In this document: positions 14,618-21,084 of the stretch, in pieces | Layout: every line of letters begins with the position of its first letter | Numbering within the stretch: position 1 is the stretch's first letter | Source: Oscillospiraceae bacterium | GTDB taxonomy: Bacteria; Bacillota; Clostridia; Oscillospirales; Oscillospiraceae | Reading direction: 5' to 3' | Length of the DNA stretch: 21,084 nucleotides | Assembly: GCA_016293865.1 (NCBI GenBank) | Contig: JAEDDG010000034.1 | Coordinates: 1-21,084, forward strand | Program-made: the position numbers and the translations under genes | Notes under the pieces: generated by a model | Databases searched by the model: none | The model's input: the letters and a program-made list of their open reading frames with translations, nothing else | What the model was told of the DNA's origin: nothing

Positions 14618-15631
14618 TCAGATTATCAAAGGTTGAATCATATTAAAGAAATAACCGACAATGATGATGCCCACGGTACAGATTGCGACGAAGATGCCCA
14701 GCAGTCTGGGCTTCACTGCCTTGCGGAGCATGATCATGGAAGGCAGGGACAGGGTGGTGACCCCCATCATAAAGGACAAAACAACGCCGAGCTGCGCGCC
14801 CTTTGCCAGCAGCGCCTCCGCGATCGGGATCGTGCCGAAGATGTCGGCGTACATGGGAATGCCTGCAGCCGCTGCAACAATCACGCCAAAGGGATTGCCG
14901 GTACCGAGAATCTTCACAATGAACTCTTCAGGAATCCAGTTGTGGATGACCGCACCCACCGCCACGCCGATCAGCACATAGGGGAAAACTTTCCTGGCGG
15001 TGGAAACCATCTGTGCCCAGGCGTACTTCATGCGATCCCTGAAATGCAGCTGCTCCCGCGGCGCGTCAATTGCCTTGCCTCTGCGGATAAAGTCTTCCAC
15101 CTGGTTTTCCAGATGCAGCTTTTCGATCAGCGTGCCGCCAGCCACGGCAATCACCAGTCCGAGCGCCACATAGACGACGGCCACCTTCCAGCCGAAGATA
15201 CTCATGAGCAGCACCAGGCTCCCCAGATCCACCATAGGCGAGGAAATCAGAAAAGAAAAGGTCACGCCCAGCGGCAGACCGGCGCTGGTAAAACCGATGA
15301 AAAGCGGGATGGACGAACAGGAACAGAAAGGCGTCACAGTACCCAGCAAAGCGGCTGCACAGTTTGCGCCGATACCGCGGAAACGGCTCAGGATGCGTTT
15401 CGTCCGCTCCGGCGGAAAGTAGCTCTGGATATAGGAGATCAGCAGGATCAGAACGCCTAGCAGAACCATGATTTTGATGACATCATAAAAGAAAAACAGG
15501 ACGCTGCCCCCGATCCGGCTTGCCGGATCAAGGCCGCAGGCCTCCACGGCGTCTCCGATCAGCCGGTACAGCCATTGCATGCCGAGAATCTCGTTCTGGA
15601 TAAAATCCCAGGCAGTTTTCACCGCTTCCAT
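14618..15631 (-). CDS. ArsP_1/DUF318-family permease, probable (organo)arsenical efflux
   Basis: Membrane protein of 337 residues with about eight hydrophobic segments. The first half carries the family hallmark TPFCSCSSIPLFIGF with C103 and C105, and a second matching segment (GIPMYADIFGTIPIAEALL) lies in the other half. Studied ArsP proteins export trivalent organoarsenicals such as methylarsenite. No ArsB or Acr3 is present here, so this permease is the only visible exit route in the operon. Whether it moves As(III), methylated arsenic or another thiol-reactive solute is open. The ATG at 15631 has AAGGAG 6-7 bases upstream. It is 82 bp after arsR and 18 bp before the thioredoxin-like gene. 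I do not assign arsP as a symbol because the substrate is untested. Confidence 0.85.
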   Translation of the reverse strand: MEAVKTAWDFIQNEILGMQWLYRLIGDAVEACGLDPASRIGGSVLFFFYDVIKIMVLLGVLILLISYIQSYFPPERTKRILSRFRGIGANCAAALLGTVTPFCSCSSIPLFIGFTSAGLPLGVTFSFLISSPMVDLGSLVLLMSIFGWKVAVVYVALGLVIAVAGGTLIEKLHLENQVEDFIRRGKAIDAPREQLHFRDRMKYAWAQMVSTARKVFPYVLIGVAVGAVIHNWIPEEFIVKILGTGNPFGVIVAAAAGIPMYADIFGTIPIAEALLAKGAQLGVVLSFMMGVTTLSLPSMIMLRKAVKPRLLGIFVAICTVGIIIVGYFFNMIQPLII

Positions 15632-15713
15632 ATAAAGCTCCTTGAAATATCGTTAAATTTAAATGTATCAATATTAAATGCCTGAAACAAGCCGTACGGA
15701 AAAGCGCGTTGCC

Positions 15714-16028
15714 TCACTCTTCACAGCACGGCTCATCAGTATCCCGGCAGGTAACGTTTGTCAGTATCTTCAGGTATTTGACTGCAGCATCTGAACCTGC
15801 AGGGCATATGGAATAATGCATCCACTTCCCTTCGCGGCGGCCTTCCACAACGCCCGAATCGCAGAGAATTTTCATATGGTGGGACAGCGTGGGCTGACTG
15901 ATATTCATTTCCTCCAGCAATTTACAGGCGCATTTTTCGCCGCTGCCCAGCAGCTGCAGGATACGGATACGATTCTCATCGCCGAACGCCTTGAAAATCA
16001 CCGCCATTTTCTTTTCGTCAAGTTCCAT
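15714..16028 (-). CDS. arsR: ArsR/SmtB-family metalloregulator
   Basis: Winged-helix repressor of 104 residues. The HTH recognition segment is ISQPTLSHHMKIL (43-55), and the metalloid-sensing pair C33-A-C35 sits in EKCACKLLEE, the As(III)-type position (ELCVCDL in classic ArsR). The C-terminal tail adds C94 and C101-C102, which could extend the site. The ATG at 16028 follows AGGGGGCGGCAGC. It is the first gene of the operon and has its own strong promoter with an overlapping dyad, so it should repress itself, permease, thioredoxin-like protein and arsC until As(III) binds. Confidence 0.9.
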   Translation of the reverse strand: MELDEKKMAVIFKAFGDENRIRILQLLGSGEKCACKLLEEMNISQPTLSHHMKILCDSGVVEGRREGKWMHYSICPAGSDAAVKYLKILTNVTCRDTDEPCCEE

Positions 16029-16051
16029 GCTGCCGCCCCCTGTCTGTGCTG

Positions 16052-16080
16052 ATCATACGCCATATATAGATATTTGTCAA
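16052..16080 (-). promoter_or_regulatory. Near-consensus promoter of the arsR operon
   Basis: On the minus strand TTGACA (16075-16080, perfect) is followed by a 17-base spacer and TATGAT (16052-16057). Transcription should begin near 16045, leaving a 5' leader of only about 17 bases before arsR. Confidence 0.8.
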
Positions 16081-16084
16081 TATG
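16061..16084. promoter_or_regulatory. Probable ArsR operator overlapping the -35 and spacer
   Basis: CATAT (16061-16065) and ATATG (16080-16084) bracket an AT-rich 24-base imperfect dyad that covers the -35 and the spacer. Binding of the repressor here would occlude RNA polymerase, the standard ArsR mode. Confidence 0.5.
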
Positions 16085-16091
16085 TTTCCGG

Positions 16092-16117
16092 AATTCTCCA
16101 TAATGGCACAGAGAATT
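16092..16117 (-). other. Weak hairpin downstream of the GGADGPT protein gene
   Basis: AATTCTC (16092-16098) pairs with GAGAATT (16111-16117), extended by a bulge and two G-C pairs. There is no T-run on the minus strand, so termination is uncertain and read-through into the arsR promoter is possible. Confidence 0.3.
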
Positions 16118-16129
16118 ACCCGTGCCGCA

Positions 16130-17650
16130 TCAGATTAACCGCACCGTCATATCGTCCATGGTTTTCTCTGAGAAGACAGCGCGCCATTCCACTTCGTTCA
16201 CAGGTTCAAAGTGGAGCGATGAACAGGCGGCATGGAGTCTGGCGGGTGTGTTCCGGCCCGCAATGACTGCGGTCGGGCCGTCTGCGCCTCCGATGATTCC
16301 GATGACTGCCGCACTGCTCAGCGCAGCAGGTGCAAACGCGTTGGGGTCCGGCGTTTTCTGCCGCGGACTGTCTCCGTCCGAACAGTCACGGAGCATAAAT
16401 CCCTGTCCATGGATATCCGGCTGCAGTGAATAACTCATCATGAGAAAATGCGCGGGGTATTCCATCTCCGGATACCGGAAGGCATCTGCGGGCAGCTCCT
16501 GCCGCTCCAGCTCATGAACGGTCAGCGTGCAGGTCTGTCCGCGCAGGGGGTGGCGCAGCGCAATGCTTTTGCCAACGGCCGGTGCGACAAAGCGCCGGCC
16601 GGTAAAATTCTCCCGCTCACGTTCCATCCGCACAGACAGGGCGTGCACTTTCTGTCCGCGCCGGTTTCCCCAGCGATAAGAACACCGGTGGATTGACCAT
16701 GCCCTGCCGGTATCCAGGCCGTAATGATCCAGTATGCGTTTTGCTTCCGCCTCACACTGACCGCCCTGCGGCAGGCAGCATTCAGGCAGCCAGGTCAAAC
16801 TGCAGCCGCCATCGGCCTGCAGGGCCTGCCCGTTATAAGTCACGTGTCCGCAAAAGCGGATATCCAGCGGATTTTCCCGGCTGATCTGCTCCTGCTGCTC
16901 CTCAGTAAAGCGGCGGTTTTCACCGAACAGGTCCCATTTATCGATCAAAGCCTTGACCTGGACAGGATCCGCCTCCGTAAGAAAATCAACCACCAAACCC
17001 TCGTCACACAGATATACAGCCGGAATATACCATTTTTCGCTGCCCCAGAAGAATGTTTTTCCGACGGTGACCGCTTCGCCCGCGCTTCCCTCAGTGTCCC
17101 CGAAGCCTCCGTTATATATGACCTTCCACGCCGCAGGCCGAACAGGCGCGGCGGCGTTCATATCCGGATCGAAGTAATCTTCAGTATAGGGAATTCCGGA
17201 CAGGTCAAATTCAGCCTGCAGCTTTTTGACATAAGCAAATGCATCCTCCATCGGCTCCAGGCCGAATTCCCGCTGAATTGTCTCCAGTACATTCCGCTGC
17301 TCCTCCGTGGCCGGGCAGGCAGCCAAAAACGCCTTAAACTGTTCTTCGTCCCACGCATGGCACTGCTCCAACGCAGCCATATCCACGCAGCACAGCAGCA
17401 GGCGGAGCAGATCTTCAAAATTCCGGGCAATGGGGTGGACGCAGTCCCCGAAATTCATGGGACTGACGGCAAAGATCATCTCCCCGAACTCCGGGATCGT
17501 GCAATAGTGAATACCGTCCACGCCGGCCCAGCCGATGACAGATGCGCCCTTTGGCGTACAATAATATGTTGTCTCCTCGCTTCCTGCCGCCATGCCGGCC
17601 GGTGCAAGGCTGATGCCAAGCTGTAAAAACTTCTGGTATGTCTTGTCCAT
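16130..17650 (-). CDS. Hypothetical soluble protein with C-terminal GGADGPT motif
   Basis: I do not recognise a defined family for this 506-residue product. There is no signal peptide or clear membrane segment. The N-terminal part (about 25-110) has an IPEFGEMIFAVSPMNFGDCV stretch and an acidic/hydrophobic helix ending WDEEQFKAFL, loosely like SUKH/SMI1-type proteins. The middle (about 185-400) looks like a second beta-rich region with YNGGFGDTEGS and several cysteines. Residues 449-463 read VIGIIGGADGPTAVI, a near copy of the conserved segment of OadB/GcdB-type sodium-pump decarboxylase beta subunits, but no transport domain surrounds it. The ATG at 17650 follows AAAGGTGA by 9 bases. It is monocistronic between the arsR operon and the reductase module. 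Function is unknown. Confidence 0.8.
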   Translation of the reverse strand: MDKTYQKFLQLGISLAPAGMAAGSEETTYYCTPKGASVIGWAGVDGIHYCTIPEFGEMIFAVSPMNFGDCVHPIARNFEDLLRLLLCCVDMAALEQCHAWDEEQFKAFLAACPATEEQRNVLETIQREFGLEPMEDAFAYVKKLQAEFDLSGIPYTEDYFDPDMNAAAPVRPAAWKVIYNGGFGDTEGSAGEAVTVGKTFFWGSEKWYIPAVYLCDEGLVVDFLTEADPVQVKALIDKWDLFGENRRFTEEQQEQISRENPLDIRFCGHVTYNGQALQADGGCSLTWLPECCLPQGGQCEAEAKRILDHYGLDTGRAWSIHRCSYRWGNRRGQKVHALSVRMERERENFTGRRFVAPAVGKSIALRHPLRGQTCTLTVHELERQELPADAFRYPEMEYPAHFLMMSYSLQPDIHGQGFMLRDCSDGDSPRQKTPDPNAFAPAALSSAAVIGIIGGADGPTAVIAGRNTPARLHAACSSLHFEPVNEVEWRAVFSEKTMDDMTVRLI

Positions 17651-17877
17651 ATCTGTGGTCACCTTTAGGATTCAGATTGCGCCTGCCTTTTCCCTGCCGG
17701 GACGCGCGCAGCTGCCGGGCAGGCAGTCCGGCAGCCTTCTGCAGAATGCTGCTGCCCGGTTTCCAGCTGCAAATCAGCACAGAAATACTCATATTCCCAC
17801 TCTTCCCCGGCGCGCCTTCTGATAAACTTTCAAAATGACACGCAGGATCACCGGGCAGCGATCAAAATCCATTTCAA

Positions 17878-17906
17878 ATATTATCACCTTTATCCGTTGC
17901 GATCAA
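17878..17906 (-). promoter_or_regulatory. Weak candidate promoter for the GGADGPT gene
   Basis: TTGATC (17901-17906), 17 bases, then TAATAT (17878-17883) on the minus strand. If used, it would leave an untranslated leader of about 220 bases. Confidence 0.25.
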
Positions 17907-17924
17907 TGCCCGCTGTCAGATGCG

Positions 17925-17987
17925 TTATGCCTGTATTTTAACACACGCACAGAATCGGCTTCGCTCCAAAATTTTTTCTCGTTGCAC
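17925..17987 (-). CDS. 20-codon reading frame with strong ribosome binding site; small peptide or gene remnant
   Basis: The aldo/keto reductase stop codon is part of TAAGGAGG, an ideal ribosome binding site. Six bases on, a GTG opens MQREKILERSRFCACVKIQA and then TAA. No relative is known to me. It may be the surviving start of a deleted third gene of the operon, or a chance peptide. Composition is more AT-rich than the flanking genes. Confidence 0.3.
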   Translation of the reverse strand: MQREKILERSRFCACVKIQA

Positions 17988-17996
17988 GTTTCCTCC

Positions 17997-18884
17997 TTAC
18001 CAGTTCTTTTTTTCTGCTGCGCAGTCATGATGCTGTCTGCGTTCCTCAACCATGTGTACAAACCATTCTACCATAGCCGGGTCAGTATGGGAGAAAAAGG
18101 CGCTTTTCTTTTGATCAAGGGCGGCGATGACCGCCATGTCCTCACCGCTCAGGGCAAAGTCGAACACGTTGAAGTTTTCCTCCATGCGCTCAATATGCAC
18201 AGACTTGGGAATGACAACAATTCCCCGCTGCAAATGCCAGCGCAGGATCACCTGAGCCACAGTTTTCCCGTATTTTCCGGCAATTGTTTTCAGTTCCGGC
18301 AGGTTAAACATATCGCCGCGCCCCTCCCCGAAGGGCGCCCACGCCTCCATCTGAACACCGTATTTCTCGTGCCAGCGTTTGCTTTCAATCTGCTGGCTGC
18401 GGGGGTGAATCTCCACCTGGTTGACCATGGGCTGAATCCGGCTGAAGGAGGCAATGTCGACCATGCGGTCAGCATAGAAATTGGAAACGCCAATGGCACG
18501 GATGATTCCCCTGTCATACAGGTCCTCCAACGCCCGGTATGCGCCATAGACATCGCTGAAAGGCTGATGGAGCAGGCAGAGGTCAAGATAGTCCACTTGC
18601 AGTTTCTGCATGGATTCCAACACAGAGGCCTTTGCCGCCTCATAGCCATAATGCTCGATCCAAACCTTTGTCGTCAGGAATATTTCCTCTCTGGGAACGC
18701 CGCTTTTTGCAACGGCGCTGCCCACTTCTTCCTCGTTGAAGTAACTCTGGGCGGTGTCAATGAGCCGATAGCCGACCTTGAGCGCATCGCTGACGCAGCG
18801 TTCGCACACATCTTTGGTGACCTGATAGACGCCGTAGCCAAGCTGCGGCATTTTAACCCCGTTTGACAGTGTAATATAGTTCAT
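17997..18884 (-). CDS. Aldo/keto reductase
   Basis: NADPH-dependent carbonyl reductase of 295 residues with a TIM barrel. The full catalytic tetrad is present: D43, Y48, K73 and H106 (LIDTAQSYFN, TTKVW, LLHQP). The cofactor-binding IGVSNF and IPKSVHIERMEENFNVFDF segments of the AKR5-like bacterial reductases are also intact. The ATG at 18884 overlaps the TGA of the upstream CMD/cupin gene (ATGA), and AGGAGGG lies ten bases before it. Such pairs under a MerR regulator commonly answer reactive aldehydes or electrophiles; the substrate here is unknown. Because the upstream gene is interrupted, expression now depends on its own ribosome binding site. Confidence 0.92.
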   Translation of the reverse strand: MNYITLSNGVKMPQLGYGVYQVTKDVCERCVSDALKVGYRLIDTAQSYFNEEEVGSAVAKSGVPREEIFLTTKVWIEHYGYEAAKASVLESMQKLQVDYLDLCLLHQPFSDVYGAYRALEDLYDRGIIRAIGVSNFYADRMVDIASFSRIQPMVNQVEIHPRSQQIESKRWHEKYGVQMEAWAPFGEGRGDMFNLPELKTIAGKYGKTVAQVILRWHLQRGIVVIPKSVHIERMEENFNVFDFALSGEDMAVIAALDQKKSAFFSHTDPAMVEWFVHMVEERRQHHDCAAEKKNW

Positions 18885-19666
18885 AACATGGCCCTCCTGT
18901 TGTTATATAAATTGGCCGCCTGCAAGTAATCGTCATCCGGAACCTTTTCCAGCCACTCGTTTGATATTTCTTCACCCGGAACTTCCACCGCCAAATGAGA
19001 GAACCAGCTGTCCGGTGCCGCGCCATGCCAATGCTTGACGCCGGCCCGGATATTCACCACAGAACCGGGCAGCATCTCAACAGCATCTTTTCCCCACTCC
19101 TGACAGAGCCCCCGTCCGGCGATGCAGATCAGGATTTGTCCGCCGCCGCTTCCGGCATGATGGATGTGCCAGTTGTTGCGGCACCCCGGCTCAAAGGTCA
19201 CATTGAAAATTCCGGCCTGCTCACTTGAAACCGGATAAAGATAACTGCTGCCTGTGAAATACTGTGCAAAACCGGCATTGAGCTGACCGACGGGGAAAAT
19301 CATGGATGCGGCGTGCCGCGCTTTTGCATCCGGCTGATCCGTGTTTTCAGTCCACACTTCCTTCGCCAAACGGAAGGCTGCCCATGCCTTTGACCATCCG
19401 GCATAAAAGGCAGCGTGCGTCAGAATCTCAGCGATTTCTTCTTTTGTGATCCCATTCTTCTTTGCGCTTTCCAGATGGCAGCGGAAAGAAGAATCGGTCT
19501 GTCCCTGCGACATCAGCGCTGTAACCGTTACCAGCGAACGGTCACGCAGAGACAATTGATTTTCCCTGCTCCACACCTCGCCAAATCACACATCATCGTT
19601 CAGCTTTGCAAACCAGGGCGCAAATTCTCCCAGCGCATCTCTTCCGGCTGTCTGCCTGATCGCCAT
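18881..19666 (-). pseudogene. Carboxymuconolactone decarboxylase + cupin protein, interrupted by an in-frame TGA
   Basis: The intact gene would code for 261 residues from the ATG at 19666, which stands 8 bases after GGAGG. The first 26 codons read MAIRQTAGRDALGEFAPWF and so on to NDDV. A TGA at codon 27 (19586-19588) follows, and the same frame continues FGEVWSRENQLSLRDRSLVTVTALMSQG, typical CMD sequence. Relatives usually have a leucine at this place. The CMD domain runs to about residue 105. A cupin follows with NNWHIHHAGSGGGQIL and GVKHWHGAAPDSWFSHLAVE, all metal-ligand histidines intact. A GTG at 19576 could restart translation but has no good ribosome binding site and would drop 30 residues. 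Either a recent nonsense mutation or a sequencing error would explain it. Confidence 0.85.
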
Positions 19667-19701
19667 CCGATCATCCTCCTTCGTGCATCCGGATTTTATT
19701 C

Positions 19702-19730
19702 TTGCATCAATTCCGCATGTCTGCTACAAT
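19702..19730 (+). promoter_or_regulatory. Promoter of the MerR-family gene
   Basis: TTGCAT (19702-19707), a 17-base spacer and TACAAT (19725-19730). Transcription should start near 19737, just before the dyad, so the regulator likely dampens its own synthesis. Confidence 0.6.
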
Positions 19731-19731
19731 A

Positions 19732-19762
19732 ATGGTAGCACCTGAACCTGACTTCAGGTCAA
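19732..19762 (-). promoter_or_regulatory. MerR-type promoter of the CMD/cupin-AKR operon, 19-bp spacer
   Basis: On the minus strand TTGACC (19757-19762) and TACCAT (19732-19737) are separated by 19 bases rather than 17, the hallmark of promoters that MerR proteins activate by untwisting DNA. The spacer contains the dyad at 19740-19759. Confidence 0.7.
19740..19759. promoter_or_regulatory. Operator dyad for the MerR-family regulator
   Basis: Perfect inverted repeat ACCTGAA (19740-19746) / TTCAGGT (19753-19759) with a 6-base centre. It is placed between -35 and -10 of the divergent promoter and just after the MerR start site. Similar CCTGAA/TTCAGG-type halves occur in AdhR-like operators. Confidence 0.7.
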
Positions 19763-19803
19763 TAGCTTTTGAGAATAATTTTATGAATTTTTGGGGGATT
19801 CAT

Positions 19804-20244
19804 ATGTATACGATCGGACAGGTATCGGAGATGTTCGGGCTTCCCGTATCCACCCTGCGTTATTACGATAAACAGGGCCTTTTCCCGGGAATGGAGCGCA
19901 TATCAGGCATCCGGAAATTCGGCGAAAGAGAGTTGGAAGCCCTGCGTCTGATTGAATGCCTGAAAAAATCCGGGTTGGAAATCAAGGATATTAAGCAGTT
20001 TATGGACTGGTGTGTTCAGGGACCGTCCACTTATGCACAGCGCAGGGCGCTGTTCGCAAAGCAGAAAGAAACGGTAGAAGCCGAAATTGCCCGCATGAAC
20101 AAGGTGCTGGATATGCTCAGATTCAAATGCTGGTTTTATGAGCAGGCTATTCTGGACGGCAGCGATGTGCGGGTAAGAAAGCTGCTTCCTGACCATCTGC
20201 CGGAGGATATCCAAAAAGCCTATGACAACGCGCACAGCGACTGA
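19804..20244 (+). CDS. MerR-family transcriptional regulator
   Basis: Regulator of 146 residues. The winged HTH opens MYTIGQVSEMFGLPVSTLRYYDKQGLFPG (1-29), followed by the wing (RKFGERELEALRLIECLKKSGL). A dimerising coiled coil (about 78-105) ends in a short effector region containing CWFYEQA. It lacks the paired metal-binding cysteines of CueR/MerR and resembles the electrophile-responsive AdhR/YraB-like group that controls aldo/keto reductases. The ATG at 19804 follows GGGGGA. It is divergent from the CMD/cupin and AKR genes, which it most likely activates. Confidence 0.9.
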   Translation: MYTIGQVSEMFGLPVSTLRYYDKQGLFPGMERISGIRKFGERELEALRLIECLKKSGLEIKDIKQFMDWCVQGPSTYAQRRALFAKQKETVEAEIARMNKVLDMLRFKCWFYEQAILDGSDVRVRKLLPDHLPEDIQKAYDNAHSD

Positions 20245-20597
20245 AAACAACGGATAAAATGCAGCGCGCCCAGCGATGTGTGCTCTGCACAGGGCCGCAA
20301 TGCCGCAGAGATGGAACAGGATGCTCTGCTGGCAGAGGCGAAAGGAAAGCGGAGTGGGACACGGTAAAGTCCAACATTTTTGAAGGACGGCAATTCGATA
20401 CATTGAGTGCTTGCCGGCGGCGGGATTGCTGAATTCCGGCGTTGTGCCGTTTGAGTTGTGCCGTTTGAATCGGAGGCACTTGGATAATAAATTTCTCACA
20501 GAAAATACGATACCGGTATTCGACAATCAGAGCACAACGACACAATATTTGTTTGGTTCTCTGTTCAGGAAAGAAAGAATAGTCAGAGGTGCGTATT
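20245..20597. other. 353-base gap without a supported gene
   Basis: The first half is GC-rich and has short frames (one of 57 codons with many cysteines) with no convincing ribosome binding site. The second half, after about 20470, is AT-rich and probably carries the regulator's promoter. It contains a perfect ATACCGGTAT palindrome at 20510-20519 and a weak TCGACA/CAATAT pair. I see no terminator hairpin for the MerR gene. Confidence 0.5.
20441..20468. repeat. Perfect 14-bp tandem duplication
   Basis: GTTGTGCCGTTTGA occurs twice back to back (20441-20454 and 20455-20468) in the untranslated region between the merR-like gene and the MalT-like gene. It may mark a slippage event. Confidence 0.8.
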
Positions 20598-21084
20598 ATG
20601 CCAAAATCAAAATGGAATCTGAATACCATCTACATATCCGAGCGATTGCAGGAGAGTCTGCGGCCCATCTCCCGCTGCGCCCTGACCACGGTGGTGGCGC
20701 CTATGGGTTATGGCAAAACAACGGCAGTGAACTGGTATCTGGAGCAGCGCGCCAAAGCGGAAGCGTTAAATGTCATCCGCATCAGCGTATATTCCGATAA
20801 CCTTGAGATCTTCTGGAAAAGCATACAGAACGCCTTTGTCCGGGCAGGCTTTGACTTCCTGCGGGACTATACCTGTCCCACGGATACCGCCGGTGGGGGC
20901 CTGCTGGCAGATGATCTCTGCCATGAATTGGCAGGAGAAACTGCCTGCTATATCTTTATTGACGATTTTCACCTGCTGACGGACGGCCGCGTTTCCGATT
21001 TTCTCTGCACCCTTGCAAATCGTATGCCGGGCAACGTACACCTGATCGTTGCCAGCCGGGACCGGTTTCTGCCCGCCGCGGAAA
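20598..21084 (+). CDS. MalT-type LuxR-family regulator, N-terminal part (runs off the window)
   Basis: The frame is open from the ATG at 20598 to the window edge (162 complete codons, no stop) and is preceded by AGAGGTG. It shows the NTPase module of large ATP-dependent LuxR (MalT-like, STAND) regulators. Walker A is APMGYGKTT (about 34-42), where one side is the usual VVAPMGYGKTT strand-loop. Walker B is IFIDDFHLL with D122/D123, and a sensor-like HLIVASRDR strand follows near the end. The C-terminal helical repeats and LuxR DNA-binding domain would lie downstream and are not seen. The inducer is unknown and cannot be guessed from this part. Confidence 0.85.
   Translation, partial: MPKSKWNLNTIYISERLQESLRPISRCALTTVVAPMGYGKTTAVNWYLEQRAKAEALNVIRISVYSDNLEIFWKSIQNAFVRAGFDFLRDYTCPTDTAGGGLLADDLCHELAGETACYIFIDDFHLLTDGRVSDFLCTLANRMPGNVHLIVASRDRFLPAAE

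Larger units (their letters stand above)
17663..17996. other. 334-base intergenic region
   Basis: Between the GGADGPT gene and the aldo/keto reductase gene I see only a candidate minus-strand promoter (17878-17906) and a 20-codon reading frame just behind the reductase. The part nearer the GGADGPT gene (about 17663-17830) is GC-rich with no supported gene. A hairpin typical of a terminator is not evident. Confidence 0.5.

Noticed and set aside
14159..15460. Long open frame on the plus strand opposite the ArsP-type permease and thioredoxin-like genes
   Set aside because: Its translation is His/Gln/Arg-rich without any domain, and the opposite strand carries clear families with ribosome binding sites. 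It is an antisense shadow of GC-rich coding DNA.
17415..17792. Minus-strand frame overlapping the start of the GGADGPT gene
   Set aside because: It is out of frame with the well-formed gene and has a basic, low-information translation.
17835..18866. Long open frame on the plus strand opposite the aldo/keto reductase
   Set aside because: The reductase on the minus strand has the full catalytic tetrad; the plus-strand product has no recognisable feature.
19586..19588. The TGA in the CMD/cupin gene as a selenocysteine codon
   Set aside because: The family has leucine, not cysteine, at this place and I see no selenocysteine-insertion hairpin directly after it.
20411..20800. Plus-strand frame with a TTG after CGGAGG near 20480
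   Set aside because: It overlaps the MalT-like gene in another frame, and its later part is a shadow of the Walker A coding region.

Overview
The window reads as a GC-rich chromosomal segment of a Bacillota bacterium, most likely a gut-type Clostridia (Oscillospirales or Lachnospirales). This rests on strong AGGAGG-type ribosome binding sites, a YesM/YesN two-component pair, Gram-positive lipoprotein processing, a FemX-type peptidoglycan enzyme and the clostridial flavour of the proteins. I cannot name a species. No rRNA, tRNA, CRISPR array or recognisable insertion sequence was found.

Layout. Positions 1-101 are the 3' end of rlmD, where the DNA turns abruptly AT-rich; this may be the edge of an integrated element lying outside the window. 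Positions 60-2608 hold rlmD and a FemX-like aminoacyltransferase, separated by a terminator, both on the minus strand. Positions 2725-9962 (minus) are a sugar-uptake locus. A four-gene operon (permease, double ATPase, Gfo/Idh dehydrogenase, substrate-binding lipoprotein) is followed, after a terminator, by an overlapping histidine kinase and AraC-type response regulator. A plausible reading is that the kinase senses a carbohydrate, the regulator switches on the transporter, and the dehydrogenase oxidises the imported sugar or cyclitol.

Positions 10247-13526 hold two GNAT acetyltransferases and a LysR regulator (minus), the latter divergent from a two-gene, short-chain chromate-type transporter (plus). 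Positions 13798-16028 (minus) are an arsenic/thiol-stress operon: arsR, an ArsP-family permease, a thioredoxin-like protein with a tandemly repeated tri-cysteine tail, and a thioredoxin-type arsenate reductase. It sits behind an almost consensus promoter with an overlapping dyad. No separate ArsB/Acr3 arsenite pump is present.

Positions 16130-17650 encode a large soluble protein of unknown function that carries near its C-terminus the GGADGPT signature familiar from sodium-pumping decarboxylase beta subunits. Positions 17997-20244 are a MerR-controlled reductase module: a carboxymuconolactone decarboxylase/cupin gene interrupted by an in-frame TGA, an aldo/keto reductase overlapping its end, and a divergent MerR regulator. 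The shared intergenic region has a 19-bp-spaced promoter and a perfect dyad. The window ends inside a MalT/LuxR-type ATPase regulator.

The points most worth a second look are the GGADGPT protein, the nonsense codon in the CMD/cupin gene, the 14-residue tri-cysteine repeat, and the base-composition break at the end of rlmD.
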